Assembly (NCBI RefSeq): GCF_900187295.1
Contig: NZ_LT906473.1
Location: forward strand, 372,001-436,000
Length of the DNA stretch: 64,000 nucleotides
Reading direction: 5' to 3'
Source: Corynebacterium cystitidis
GTDB taxonomy: Bacteria; Actinomycetota; Actinomycetes; Mycobacteriales; Mycobacteriaceae
Shown here: piece after piece, positions 15,776 to 24,642 of the stretch
How the letters are laid out: each line of letters begins with the position of its first letter
How positions within the stretch are numbered: position 1 is the stretch's first letter
Position numbers and translations under genes: made by a program
Notes under the pieces: generated by a model
Database searches by the model: none
Told to the model about the DNA's origin: nothing
The model's input: the letters and a program-made list of their open reading frames with translations, nothing else

Positions 15776-16246
15776 TTAGTCATCGTCCCAATCATCCCAG
15801 TCATCGTCCCAGTCGTCCCAGTCATCGTCATCATATTGGGGGGCTGGAATATATGGCTGAGTATAGACCGGAGCAGGAGCCGGTGGGATGTATTGCTGCT
15901 GGGGCACAGGCGCATGCGCTGGTGTCGGCGCCGGTGCCGGTGTCGGTGGCGGAGCGGGCGCGTGGTTTTCGTCACGGAAGCCTTGCTCATCGCCCGAGTT
16001 CCCCCCGTCCTTGTTAGCTGCGCCATCTGGGTCAGATGAGTCATCTGGGTGATCGGGCTCGGAGGTTTCGCTGGTGGTGTTTTCCTCTCCGTCGGTGGAG
16101 GCCCCGGGGTTGAGCGTGATGTGGGCTGCCTCTTCTGGCACGTTTGGTGCCTGATTATTGTTGGCGAGTGCGGCTCCTCCGATGGCGACCAACACGAGTA
16201 GAGCAATGATCGCGATGATGGGCGCGAACTTGCGTAGTGATGCCAT
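15776..16246 (-). CDS. Secreted/anchored protein with Pro-rich stalk and Asp-Trp repeat tail
   Basis: 156 residues. An N-terminal hydrophobic segment (FAPIIAIIALLVLVAIGGAA) acts as signal anchor or signal peptide. An acidic Ser/Thr/Asp region, then a Pro-Ala stalk (APAPPPTPAPAPTPAHAP) and Tyr/Pro motifs (QYIPPAP, QPYIPAPQ) follow. The last 18 residues, DDDDWDDWDDDWDDWDDD, are almost only Asp and Trp. It is the first gene of the two-component operon, 2 nt from the kinase ATG, with SD AAGGAT upstream. The tail looks built to bind metal ions or cationic molecules; a co-sensor role is inference. The family is unknown to me. Confidence 0.8.
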   Translation of the reverse strand: MASLRKFAPIIAIIALLVLVAIGGAALANNNQAPNVPEEAAHITLNPGASTDGEENTTSETSEPDHPDDSSDPDGAANKDGGNSGDEQGFRDENHAPAPPPTPAPAPTPAHAPVPQQQYIPPAPAPVYTQPYIPAPQYDDDDWDDWDDDWDDWDDD

Positions 16247-16353
16247 GGTAGTGATCCTTATGTTGTGACCGGGTGTGGCCAGATTTCTGGTGTTGCTAGC
16301 CTTAGTGTGCCTCGTGGGTCTGAACTAAAAATGAGATGACTGTGAGAGTTCTT

Positions 16354-18783
16354 TCATTTCCGGCTCTTGTCAATCGCGCGATTGCGGCGAGCTCGTTCCA
16401 CCTGATCGAGCTGTTCACAGATTATTCTACGTAAACCTTGTGGAAGATCGGATTTTAGTAGTTCATCGGCGCGCTTGATTGCATGATCTGACATGTCGCG
16501 CGAGGGGTAGAGCCCTGTGAGCGTGCGTTGCGCCATCTCGGGGGTCTGTTCGCGCCAGACGCGTTGGGCATTGTCGAAGTAGGCGTCGGTGAATTCGGTG
16601 GCGCAGGTATCGGTGAAGTTGAATCCTTCCATGAGGTGGCGCGCTTCGAGGTTGGTGCGTTGGCCGGACATGACTTCGTCGAAAGCCCATTGCTTATCGA
16701 CGACCGCCTGGGCCCGCAGCCGGGCTAGTTGGCCGGCTGAGGTGTCGTCGTGTTCCTGCTCAAGGATTTCTAGGCCACGATCGCCACATGCGATGAGTGC
16801 TGTGATTGCTAGCCAGCGTACTTCCTGGTTGTCGGAGGTTTCCAGTAGCTGTTGGAGGTAGGCGGCGCTGGTGTTGGTTTGGGGCAGGCGCGCAAGCGCA
16901 CGGTCGAAAATGGTGGCGGGTTCGCGCCCAGTGAAAGCTGCGGTCAGCGTGGCGTATGCGTGGTTTCGCGCGTCTTCGGCCACGTAGTAGCGGGCCGCCA
17001 TTGTGGCTTGGCCTGCGAGGCGCTCGAGTACGGCTGTCTGGTCTTCGGCGTTTAAGTGGCGGGCGACCAGTGTGATGAAGGCGCGGGCTGGCATGTCACC
17101 GGCGCGGGTGGCTTACCAGGCTGCAGACCAGGCGAGTGTGCGCGCCATCGGATCAGCGATATCGCCTAAGTGCTTGACGACGAACTCCTGTTGTTCTGCT
17201 GCGATGCCCATGAGGCAGTAGGTGAGGTCACCGTCATTGACTAAGGCCAGGTCGTGCTTGACACCCGCGTAATCTGGGACTTCGGTGCGTTCACCTGTGA
17301 TGTCTACTTCGATGTGGTGGGTGCGGGTGACCGCGTTGCCGTCGTGGGAGTAGAGGCCCACGCCCACACGGTGGGTGCGTTGCACGTCAGATTCCTGGAC
17401 GATAACGAAGGAGTTTTCGGTGATTTCTGGGTAGAGCGTGGAGATGCCGGTTGTTTTCAGCCACTGTTGTGACCACTCGCTGAGGTCACGGCCTGAGGCT
17501 GCTTCGAGCGCGCCGAGCAGGTCGTCGAAGGTGGCGTTTGCAAATGCGTGGTTGTCAAAGTGGGCGCGCACCCCGGCGAAGAATGCGTCGCGGCCCACAA
17601 AGGCCTGTAGCTGTTTGAGTACGCTGGCGCCTTTGGCGTATGTGATGCCGTCGAAGTTTTGCTCTGCGGTTGCTACATCGGGGGCGTCGGTGCTGATGGG
17701 GTGGGTGGATGGTAGCTGGTCTTGGCTGTATGCCCACGCCTTTTCCACGTTAGCGAAGGTGACCCACGCGGTGTCATAGGCGGTGGCTTCGGCTTGGGTG
17801 ATTGCTGCCGCCCAGGTTGCGAAGGATTCGTTGAGCCACAGGTCATCCCACCATTGCATTGTGACTAGGTTGCCAAACCACATGTGGGCCATCTCGTGCA
17901 GGATGGTTTCGTTGCGGCGTTCGTACATGTAGGGGCTGGCTTCGGAGGTGAAGACGTATTCGTCACGGATTGTGACTGCGCCGACGTGTTCCATCGCACC
18001 GATATTAAATTCGGGGCAGAAAATCTGGTCATACTTGGTAAACGGGTAGGGCCGGGCGAAGTTGTCGTGGTAGTACGCGAAGCCTTCTTTGGTTTCTGCA
18101 AATAGGCGGTCTGCGTCGAGGTATTCCATGATGGAGGCGCGTGCGTACAGGCCAAGCTCGATGGTGCTCTCTTGGTCACCGTTCATTTCGGTGTAGGTGT
18201 CATGCACGTGGGCGTAGTCCCCGGCGATAAACGCCACCAGATAGGTGGACAGCGGATAGTCGATGCTGCTCGTGTGCGTCTTTGTCCCACAGCTGGAGTC
18301 TGCAACGGCGACGTTTTCATTCATGACCACGGTGAAGTGTTCCGGGGTGGTCATGGATAACTGGTAGGTGGCTTTGAGATCGGGCTGGTCAAAGCAGGCG
18401 AACACGCGTTGGGCGTCGGCTGGTTCGAACTGGGAGTAGATGTATACCTTATTATCTAGCGGGTCGACAAAGCGGTGCAGGCCTTCGCCGGTAGACGAGT
18501 AGGGGATTGTGGCCTTGACGGTCAGGGTGTGTTCGCCCTTGCTGACACGGAAAGTTAAGGAGTCGAGTGGTTCGTCGTTAAGCGTTGCTTCCCACGAGCC
18601 GGACATTACATTCAAGTCGATGCTGATGTCGCCGGAGCCGGATTGAAAGGTGGCCGTGGTTGTGGAGGTGAAGGTCTCTGGGCTGGTCACGTCGAGGTGG
18701 ACGCGGTAATGCACGTTGCTGATCAGGCTCGCGCGGTGGCGGGCGTGGGTGCGGGTAAGCGTTTCTGTGTGATTTGATGCCAT
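16354..18783 (-). pseudogene. pepN: Aminopeptidase N, interrupted by an in-frame TAA
   Basis: The M1 zinc aminopeptidase reads from ATG 18783. GAMEH (residues 263-267), HEMAH (296-300, zinc ligands H296 and H300) and the third ligand E319 in NES are intact. After residue 556 (WSAAW) a TAA at 17115-17113 stops the frame; the next codons continue in the same frame as ATRAGDMPARAF and through the helical ERAP1_C-like domain to 16354. Without the stop it would be 809 residues. A single substitution (for example GAA to TAA) explains it. The 556-residue product has the whole catalytic domain but lacks the C-terminal domain, so activity cannot be excluded. Confidence 0.85.
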
Positions 18784-18812
18784 TGTCTTACTTTAGCGCT
18801 GCGGTATTCTGG

Positions 18813-18840
18813 TTGACGTTTGGCCGTGTTCCTGTAGTGT
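18813..18840 (+). promoter_or_regulatory. Promoter of the nitroreductase-like gene
   Basis: TTGACG (18813-18818) and TAGTGT (18835-18840) with a 16-nt spacer lie 50 bp before the ATG at 18891, in the divergent interval with pepN. Confidence 0.55.
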
Positions 18841-18890
18841 AAAACACGCAAGAAGATACAAGTTTAAAGTAAGTTGTGGAGGATGAGATA

Positions 18891-19517
18891 ATGGCAACCC
18901 CAGTAAAGTTCTGGTTCGACGTTTCCTGCCCATTCGCGTGGAAAACCTCACGTTGGATGAAAGAAGTTGAAACAGTCCGCGACATTGACGTCGAATGGAT
19001 CCCCATGTCCCTGGCCGTACTGAACGAAGGAGCGGACATTCCAGAGGACTATGCGGAAAAGATGAAGGCCAATTGGGGTCCAGCCCGCGTGTTTGCCAAG
19101 GTGAAAAACGAGCAACCGGACAAAGTCGGCGAGCTCTACACCGCCATGGGTGAGATTGTCCACAACGAGGGCGAAAACTCGAAGCAGGACTATGGCGCAT
19201 ACGACGGCGTAATCAAGCGCGCCTTGGAAAAGGTGGGCCTACCAGCCGAGTATGCCGAGGTAGCAAACAGTGAAGAGATGGACAAAGACCTGCGCGCCTA
19301 CCACCAAGCTGGCCAAGATGCGGTGGGCTCCGATTCCGGCACCCCGATTGTGAAGGTGGAGGAAAATGCATTCTTCGGCCCTGTGATCACCCGCTTCCCG
19401 GAAGGCGAAGAATCCGGCGAGCTTTTCGACGCCTACCGCACACTTGCCGCCTACCCCTACTTCTTTGAGTTAAAACGCAACCGCTTCGAGATGCCGCAGC
19501 TGGATGGGTGGAAATAA
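18891..19517 (+). CDS. DsbA-family mycothiol-dependent nitroreductase-like protein
   Basis: A 208-residue thioredoxin-fold protein of the DsbA/FrnE type. It begins with a beta strand and active site FWFDVSCPFAWKTSRW, in which Cys-Pro-Phe-Ala replaces CxxC, so there is a single catalytic Cys (about residue 13). A helical insertion follows, then the cis-Pro region SDSGTPIVKVE. This fits the Rv2466c-like mycothiol-dependent reductases of actinobacteria, which reduce nitro compounds using mycothiol. ATG 18891 has GGAGG about 9 nt upstream. The gene is monocistronic. Confidence 0.8.
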   Translation: MATPVKFWFDVSCPFAWKTSRWMKEVETVRDIDVEWIPMSLAVLNEGADIPEDYAEKMKANWGPARVFAKVKNEQPDKVGELYTAMGEIVHNEGENSKQDYGAYDGVIKRALEKVGLPAEYAEVANSEEMDKDLRAYHQAGQDAVGSDSGTPIVKVEENAFFGPVITRFPEGEESGELFDAYRTLAAYPYFFELKRNRFEMPQLDGWK

Positions 19518-19550
19518 TACTGGAAAACTCAAGTTACGTAGGTTGTTCAA

Positions 19551-19574
19551 AGGTGGCCGTTGCAGGGGCCACCT
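19551..19574. terminator. Hairpin after the nitroreductase-like gene
   Basis: AGGTGGCC (19551-19558) and GGCCACCT (19567-19574) are perfect complements with an 8-nt loop. No T-run follows, so this may be a weak terminator or an RNA-stabilising hairpin. The rest of the 220-bp gap shows only a possible TACAGT -10 element near 19684. Confidence 0.5.
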
Positions 19575-19738
19575 CCGCAAGGCTAAAGCCTCACTGTCTC
19601 TGGGATACTCCTGCGTAGTCGTGTCGCGTAACTCAACCTGCATCCAGCAACTCATCAGTCATCTCGAAACAGCCCCAACCCTGTACAGTGATTGAATAAA
19701 TATCCATCATCTTCTTGGTTGAAAGGCCCCGCCCGAGC

Positions 19739-21022
19739 ATGTCTGAAAATCCTTTGCGCACTGAGTCTAAGCTCATCCACTCCGGCTACACGCCCGGAAA
19801 CACCGAGCCACGGCAGTTGCCAATCGTGCAGTCCACTACCTACACCTTCGATTCTTCCGACGACATCACCGCGGTGTTCGACGAGCCGACTCACGCCCTG
19901 ATCTATTCGCGCTTCGCCAATCCCACCGTGATGGCCGTAGAGGAGAAGGTGGCGGACCTTGAGGGTGGCGCGGCCGCTATGGCGACCACCTCCGGTCAGG
20001 CTGCCACCGCGTTCGCGATCATGAACTTGTGCTCTAAAGGCGATAGCTTCGTGTCTTCTTCGGAAATCTATGGTGGAACCTCGAACCTGTTTACTACCAC
20101 GCTGGCGAAATACGGCATCGAGGTTATCTATGTGGACCAGGACGCACCGGAGGAAGAGATTAGGGCAGCGTTCAAGCCGAACACTAAGGCGTTGTTCGGT
20201 GAGACTATCGCTAATCCGGCGATGAGCGTGCTTGACATTGAGAAATTTGCGCGAATCGCCCACGACCAGGGTGTTCCCCTGATCGTCGACTCTACCTTTG
20301 CCACCCCCGTCCTGTGTAAACCCATCGAACACGGTGCGGATGTAGTTATTCACTCAACTTCGAAGTACATGGACGGCCACGCGGTACAGATCGGCGGCAT
20401 GATCGTGGACGCCGGGAAGTTTGACTACACTAACGGCAACTTTCCAGACTTTACAGAGCCCGATGAGTCTTATCACGGAGTTGTGTACACGAAGGACTAT
20501 GCGGCGGCACCGTTTATTATTAAAGCGCGCATGCAGCTAATGCGCGATTTCGGTGCTTACCCGGCGGCACACTCGGCTTTCATGCTCAATTTGTCCTTGG
20601 AGTCGCTGGACGTTCGCGTGCGTCGCCACTGCGAGAATGCGTTGGCCGTGGCCAAGCACCTTGAATCGCGTACGGACGTGTTTAATGAGGTCCGCTACCC
20701 GGGTTTGAAGTCCTCTAAGTATTATGACTTGGCCCAGAAATATCTGCCGGGAGGGGCTTCGGGCGTGGTCACCGTTGACTTGAAGGGTGGCCGCGAGGCA
20801 GGAGTGAAGTTCATGGACGCGCTCACGATGGTCGCGCGCGAGGTCCACGTTGCTGATTCGCGTTCTTGTGTGCTGCACCCAGCGTCTACTACGCACCGCC
20901 AGGTGCCTGACGATCAGCTCGCATCCGTAGGAATTACCCCGGGTCTGGTGCGCCTTTCTATGGGCTTGGAGCATGTCGACGACATCATTGCCGACATCGA
21001 TCAGGCTCTCAACGCGATCTAG
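19739..21022 (+). CDS. metY: O-acetylhomoserine sulfhydrylase
   Basis: A 427-residue Cys/Met-metabolism PLP enzyme, longer than MetB, as is usual for MetY. Marks are QSTTYTFDSSDDI, the phosphate loop ATTSGQAATAFAIM and the PLP-lysine segment VVIHSTSKYMDGHAVQIGG (Lys about 209). The C-terminus has VADSRSCVLHPASTTHRQ. It makes homocysteine directly from O-acetylhomoserine and sulfide, the alternative to the MetB route; both are present within 8 kb. Start ATG 19739 (SD AAAGG is somewhat distant, 14 nt); a TTG at 19715 is possible. No McbR-type TAGAC-N6-GTCTA site was seen. Confidence 0.85.
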   Translation: MSENPLRTESKLIHSGYTPGNTEPRQLPIVQSTTYTFDSSDDITAVFDEPTHALIYSRFANPTVMAVEEKVADLEGGAAAMATTSGQAATAFAIMNLCSKGDSFVSSSEIYGGTSNLFTTTLAKYGIEVIYVDQDAPEEEIRAAFKPNTKALFGETIANPAMSVLDIEKFARIAHDQGVPLIVDSTFATPVLCKPIEHGADVVIHSTSKYMDGHAVQIGGMIVDAGKFDYTNGNFPDFTEPDESYHGVVYTKDYAAAPFIIKARMQLMRDFGAYPAAHSAFMLNLSLESLDVRVRRHCENALAVAKHLESRTDVFNEVRYPGLKSSKYYDLAQKYLPGGASGVVTVDLKGGREAGVKFMDALTMVAREVHVADSRSCVLHPASTTHRQVPDDQLASVGITPGLVRLSMGLEHVDDIIADIDQALNAI

Positions 21023-21084
21023 CTCTGAGAATCAGTGGCTGAAATCGGTTACCGACACGAAGATATCTAGGTACGATATTGGGT

Positions 21085-21558
21085 ATGCGCGTTTACTTAG
21101 GAGCAGACCACGCAGGGTTCGAGCGGAAAAATGAGATTGCTGAACACCTGAAAGCCAATGGACATGAGCCGATCGATTGCGGTGCTTTTGTTTATGATGC
21201 GGAGGACGATTACCCGGCATTCTGTATCGACGCCGCCGCTAAGACTGTTGCTGATGAAGGATCCCTGGGAATCGTGCTTGGTGGTTCCGGCAACGGTGAA
21301 AACATTGCAGCCAATAAGGTGAAGGGCGCGCGGTGCGCTCTGGCATGGTCGGAAGAAACGGCGCGCTTGGCTCGCGAACATAATAACGCCCAGCTGATTG
21401 CTATCGGTGGGCGTATGCACACCAAAGAAGAAACGCTCGCGATTGTGGATGCTTTCCTCAACCAGGAGTGGAGTAAGGCCGAGCGCCATCAGCGCCGCAT
21501 TGACATCCTCGCCGAGTACGAGCGTACCGGTGAAGCCCCTGAGGTTCCCGGGGCGTAG
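21085..21558 (+). CDS. rpiB: Ribose-5-phosphate isomerase B
   Basis: A 157-residue RpiB/LacAB-type isomerase interconverting ribose 5-phosphate and ribulose 5-phosphate. The N-terminus MRVYLGADHAGFERKNEI holds the phosphate-binding ADHAG motif. IVLGGSGNGENIAANKVKG contains the anion-hole GGSGNGE; actinobacterial RpiB uses a Glu (here in SGNGE) as base. ARCALAW and NNAQLIAIGGRM follow. The ATG at 21085 lacks an SD and lies 7 nt after TACGAT, a possible -10 hexamer, so the mRNA may be leaderless. Confidence 0.95.
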   Translation: MRVYLGADHAGFERKNEIAEHLKANGHEPIDCGAFVYDAEDDYPAFCIDAAAKTVADEGSLGIVLGGSGNGENIAANKVKGARCALAWSEETARLAREHNNAQLIAIGGRMHTKEETLAIVDAFLNQEWSKAERHQRRIDILAEYERTGEAPEVPGA

Positions 21559-21573
21559 GTACGCTTAACGACG

Positions 21574-21611
21574 AAACACCCTTCTTCACGAATTTGTGTA
21601 GGAGGGTGTTT
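21574..21611. terminator. Terminator after rpiB
   Basis: AAACACCCT (21574-21582) and AGGGTGTTT (21603-21611) are perfect complements around a 20-nt loop; A- and T-rich ends allow use on both strands. Confidence 0.7.
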
Positions 21612-21633
21612 CTGCGTGCTTATTGTATAAGGG

Positions 21634-21813
21634 GATGTCACGGCACTGATCGAAGAATTAGGGACATCGTTAAGTGAAGCATTGAGTAGTGCACGTAAAG
21701 TGCCACCGCTTGGTCGCCGCACCAAAAGCATTTATGCAGTTCAAAGGCGGTATATTTCGGTAATTAATGCCTTTGCCCCGCTTTACTTGCAGAATCAACG
21801 CTTTACGGTGTAA
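21634..21813 (+). other. Possible gene remnant
   Basis: An open frame without a standard start reads GDVTALIEELGTSLSEAL, then RKVPPLGRRTKSIYAVQRRY, and ends at TAA 21811-21813. It looks protein-like (amphipathic helix followed by a basic patch) but has no SD and is not recognised. It may be the tail of a lost gene at the left edge of the pilus island. The rest of the 430-bp gap holds the pilus promoter and leader. Confidence 0.3.
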
Positions 21814-21878
21814 GTTATAGGCGTGACTCGGCTGTAGGGCTCCTCTGAGAGATATCCCAGCATTTCACAAGGAGCCCT
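21788..21878 (+). promoter_or_regulatory. Pilus operon promoter and leader hairpin
   Basis: TTGCAG (21788-21793) and TAAGTT (21812-21817), spaced by 18 nt, are a possible promoter. In the leader of about 170 nt AGGGCTCCT (21836-21844) pairs perfectly with AGGAGCCCT (21870-21878). No T-run follows, so it is more likely an RNA stability or regulatory element than a terminator. Confidence 0.45.
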
Positions 21879-21992
21879 CCTCGGCGCTGAAACGTTCGGT
21901 GTGTGAGCTGAGAGTAATTCGTCTGGCCTTGTCGCTATGCGGTTCTCCGAACCGTAAAAATGCAAATATCCGTCCTCTGGAAGGTTTTCAAA

Positions 21993-23564
21993 ATGGCACG
22001 TGCCACTACCCTTGTTCGTTCTACCGCCATCGCTGCCGCTTTGGGTATGGCGGTCTCCCTTGGTGCGGTTGGCGTGACTGCTGATGCTACCCCTACCTAC
22101 GGCGACGACTCTCCCGTGGTCAACCCTACTAAGCAAGGTTCTTTGACCATTCATAAGTATGGGGACCCAAATTCTACGTCTGATCCGACTGGTCTCGACG
22201 GTCAGTCTGTTGATGGCGGCAAGGTTCTGGATGGTGTAGGTTTCACGATCTACAAGATCAATGGCATTGATGTGACCACGAATGAAGGTCTTGCAGCCGC
22301 AGCTGGAATCAAACCGGAAAACTACATCAAAAACGGTGCGGCTGATCTATCTAAGGTAACGAAGATTGGTGAAGAACGTAAAACTGAAACTAACGGTCAG
22401 ACTACATTTCCTGGCCTGGCACTGGGCGCATACTTGGTTGTAGAAACCTCCCCGAAGGAGGGTTACACCCCGGCAGCACCATTCATCGCTTTCGTGCCGA
22501 TGACAGAAGGTAACGACAATAAAGGCCAGGGTGTCAAGTGGTTCTACGACGTTCACGCGTATCCTAAGAACTACTCGGAGACCAAGCCGACCAAGGAAGT
22601 TGCGGACAAGGACAAGAACGTTTCCGAAAAGGTTACCTACACGGTCACGGGTACTGTGCGAAACCTCGTGGATAACGAAAAACTCAAGGCGTTCCGTATC
22701 ACAGATACCATTGATAAGGCACTAGAGATCGGAAAGATCACTGTTGCTATTAAGGGTGGCCAGTCCCTTGAGTTGGGCACTGACTACACCCAGGATGGTA
22801 CTGGTCAGAACATCGACGTGAACTTCACCCCGGCTGGACTTGCCAAGCTCACTAGCGGTGCCAAGGTTGTCATGACAGTTGAGACGACCGTCAAAAATGA
22901 CGTGAATGCTGGTAACTTCTACAAGGCACCTAACGAAGCTAAGGTCTACCAAAACCGTCCTGGTGTCGATCAGCTTACAGATGACGATGGTAAGCCAACT
23001 CCAAAGGTGCACACCTACTGGGGCAAGATCAAATTCACCAAGACTGACGATTCTGCTGACAAGAAGGGTCTCAAAGGTGCCGAGTTCCAGATTGTTCGTT
23101 CTAAGGATCGATGCGAGGACATTAACGTCACCGATCAGGCTACCATCAACGCTAATGCTGTAATGGGCATCCAGGCTGGCCAGACCCAGGCGGCTAAGAA
23201 GTTCACCTCTGATGACAACGGTTTGGTAGAGGTTGCAGGCCTGCACGTCAACGACTTCGCGAATAACGAGACGGTTGACGCAGATTGGTACTGCCTAGTT
23301 GAGGTTAAGGCCCCAGAAGGTAAGGAGCTGCTGCCTAAGCCAATTCCATTCCAGTTCGTCGCTACGTCCGGTGCTGACACCAAGGAAAACCGTGTCTACG
23401 AGATTAATACACTCACCAGGGACGGCAATGTTGTGAACAAGGCTGACACCACCCCGCTGCTGCCACAGACCGGTGGTACGGGTATCGCTCTCCTTGTCTT
23501 GGCTGCTCTGGGGCTGATTGGTGGCGGAGCTGTATACGCTCGCCGCAACACCGCTCAGGCATAA
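21993..23564 (+). CDS. Major pilin, SpaA/SpaD type
   Basis: A 523-residue LPxTG shaft pilin. The signal peptide is about residues 1-31 (cleavage near VTADA). The pilin motif WFYDVHAYPKN places the sortase-linked lysine at K192. E-box-like segments are YLVVETSPKEGY in the N-domain and WYCLVEVKAPEG in the C-domain, expected to form intramolecular isopeptide bonds in the Cna_B-type domains. The sorting signal LPQTG (490-494) precedes a membrane helix and RRNTAQA. ATG 21993 has AAGG 10 nt upstream. First gene of a three-gene pilus operon, probably polymerised by the sortase that follows. Confidence 0.93.
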   Translation: MARATTLVRSTAIAAALGMAVSLGAVGVTADATPTYGDDSPVVNPTKQGSLTIHKYGDPNSTSDPTGLDGQSVDGGKVLDGVGFTIYKINGIDVTTNEGLAAAAGIKPENYIKNGAADLSKVTKIGEERKTETNGQTTFPGLALGAYLVVETSPKEGYTPAAPFIAFVPMTEGNDNKGQGVKWFYDVHAYPKNYSETKPTKEVADKDKNVSEKVTYTVTGTVRNLVDNEKLKAFRITDTIDKALEIGKITVAIKGGQSLELGTDYTQDGTGQNIDVNFTPAGLAKLTSGAKVVMTVETTVKNDVNAGNFYKAPNEAKVYQNRPGVDQLTDDDGKPTPKVHTYWGKIKFTKTDDSADKKGLKGAEFQIVRSKDRCEDINVTDQATINANAVMGIQAGQTQAAKKFTSDDNGLVEVAGLHVNDFANNETVDADWYCLVEVKAPEGKELLPKPIPFQFVATSGADTKENRVYEINTLTRDGNVVNKADTTPLLPQTGGTGIALLVLAALGLIGGGAVYARRNTAQA

Positions 23565-23591
23565 GCCATAGCATCTCCCGCGAATGTGGTC

Positions 23592-23627
23592 CGGCAGTAC
23601 CACGTATTAATCTGTACGAAACTGCCG
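23592..23627 (+). promoter_or_regulatory. Intercistronic hairpin between pilin and sortase genes
   Basis: CGGCAGT (23592-23598) pairs with ACTGCCG (23621-23627). It has no T-run. Such a hairpin after the shaft pilin could lower sortase expression relative to pilin. Confidence 0.4.
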
Positions 23628-23727
23628 CCGCGTCGCCCGCTGTTGCTATTATTCAGTCGGCCGACGCCGCCAAAACTTATCCACGAGTGTGGCGACACCA
23701 CGAGTTAGTAGTCCCAGGAGGCAGCAA

Positions 23728-24642
23728 TTGGCAACAGCTATCCATAACGCGTCGAATCACGGTAGCAGCACCAAACCCGCTAGTTTCCTGCGTCGGGTAT
23801 TGATTCCAGCAATACTCGTGCTTGCCGGAATTGCCATCCTGTTGTATCCGGTGGTGTCCTCACAGTGGAATAATTTCATGCAGCAAAAGGCGGCAGAGCA
23901 GTACACGAACTATAATGAAACATTAAATCCAGATACTCTAGAGCGTGAACTCGCCGAAGCTGTTGCGTATAACGAAGACCCAGGCACTGGCGGACCGATC
24001 TTGGATCCGTGGCTGGCCCGAGTGGCAAAAGATAATCATGATTACCAAAGGTATCTTGAACAGCTTAATCATCAGGAAGCTATGGCTCGCCTCGTAGTAC
24101 CGGCAGCGAAAGTCGATCTACCTGTTTACCACGGCACGGAGTCGCACACCTTGGAAAGAGGTGTGGGGCATCTCTACGGAACCTCGATGCCTGTGGGTGG
24201 TCCAAATACTCATTCGGTTTTGACCGCACATACCGGACTACCTCATGCGACGTTGTTCGATAACTTGGATCAGGTTGAAGAAGGCGACGCCATCTACATC
24301 GATACTGCTGGGCAGAAAATGAAGTACGAGGTTCATGACGTAGAGGTCGTGTTGCCGACGGAGACTGACTCCTTAAACGTCGTACCTGGTGAGGATCTAG
24401 TCACTTTAATTACGTGTACCCCGTACGGAATTAATACGCATCGAATCTTGGTGCATGCCCATAGGGTTGCTTATGACCCTGCGGAAGAGGCATTTGAAAA
24501 CAATGGCCCTGTGATTCAGTGGTGGATGTGGGTTTTGATTGCTGCCGCCATAATAATTTTAGCGCTGCTCGCGCGATGGCTATATCGGCAGTATTTGGCA
24601 GCGAAGATCGTCAACGTTAAAGAAGAAAGCAATGATGTTTAA
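23728..24642 (+). CDS. Class C (pilin-polymerising) sortase
   Basis: 304 residues with an N-terminal membrane helix (about 24-40) and a C-terminal one (about 263-288), as in class C sortases. The lid motif DPW lies at residues 93-95 (ILDPWLA). The catalytic triad is His168 (LTAHTGLP), Cys230 (LITCTPYG) and Arg239 (HRILVHA). It cleaves LPxTG pilins and joins them to the lysine of the next subunit. I chose TTG 23728, which has a perfect AGGAGG 6 nt upstream; the frame opens earlier (GTG 23689) without an SD. It overlaps the minor pilin start. Confidence 0.93.
   Translation: MATAIHNASNHGSSTKPASFLRRVLIPAILVLAGIAILLYPVVSSQWNNFMQQKAAEQYTNYNETLNPDTLERELAEAVAYNEDPGTGGPILDPWLARVAKDNHDYQRYLEQLNHQEAMARLVVPAAKVDLPVYHGTESHTLERGVGHLYGTSMPVGGPNTHSVLTAHTGLPHATLFDNLDQVEEGDAIYIDTAGQKMKYEVHDVEVVLPTETDSLNVVPGEDLVTLITCTPYGINTHRILVHAHRVAYDPAEEAFENNGPVIQWWMWVLIAAAIIILALLARWLYRQYLAAKIVNVKEESNDV

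Noticed and set aside
15780..15835. Short repeats as a CRISPR array
   Set aside because: Units are 9-12 bp and encode the Asp/Trp tail; no spacers or cas genes in the window.
15766..16206. Alternative-frame ORF of 146 codons over the DDW-tailed gene
   Set aside because: It arises from the repeat DNA in another frame; the signal anchor, SD and coupling to the kinase support the 156-residue frame.
19655..20353. Antisense ORF of 232 codons over metY
   Set aside because: Opposite a clear MetY; no start context.
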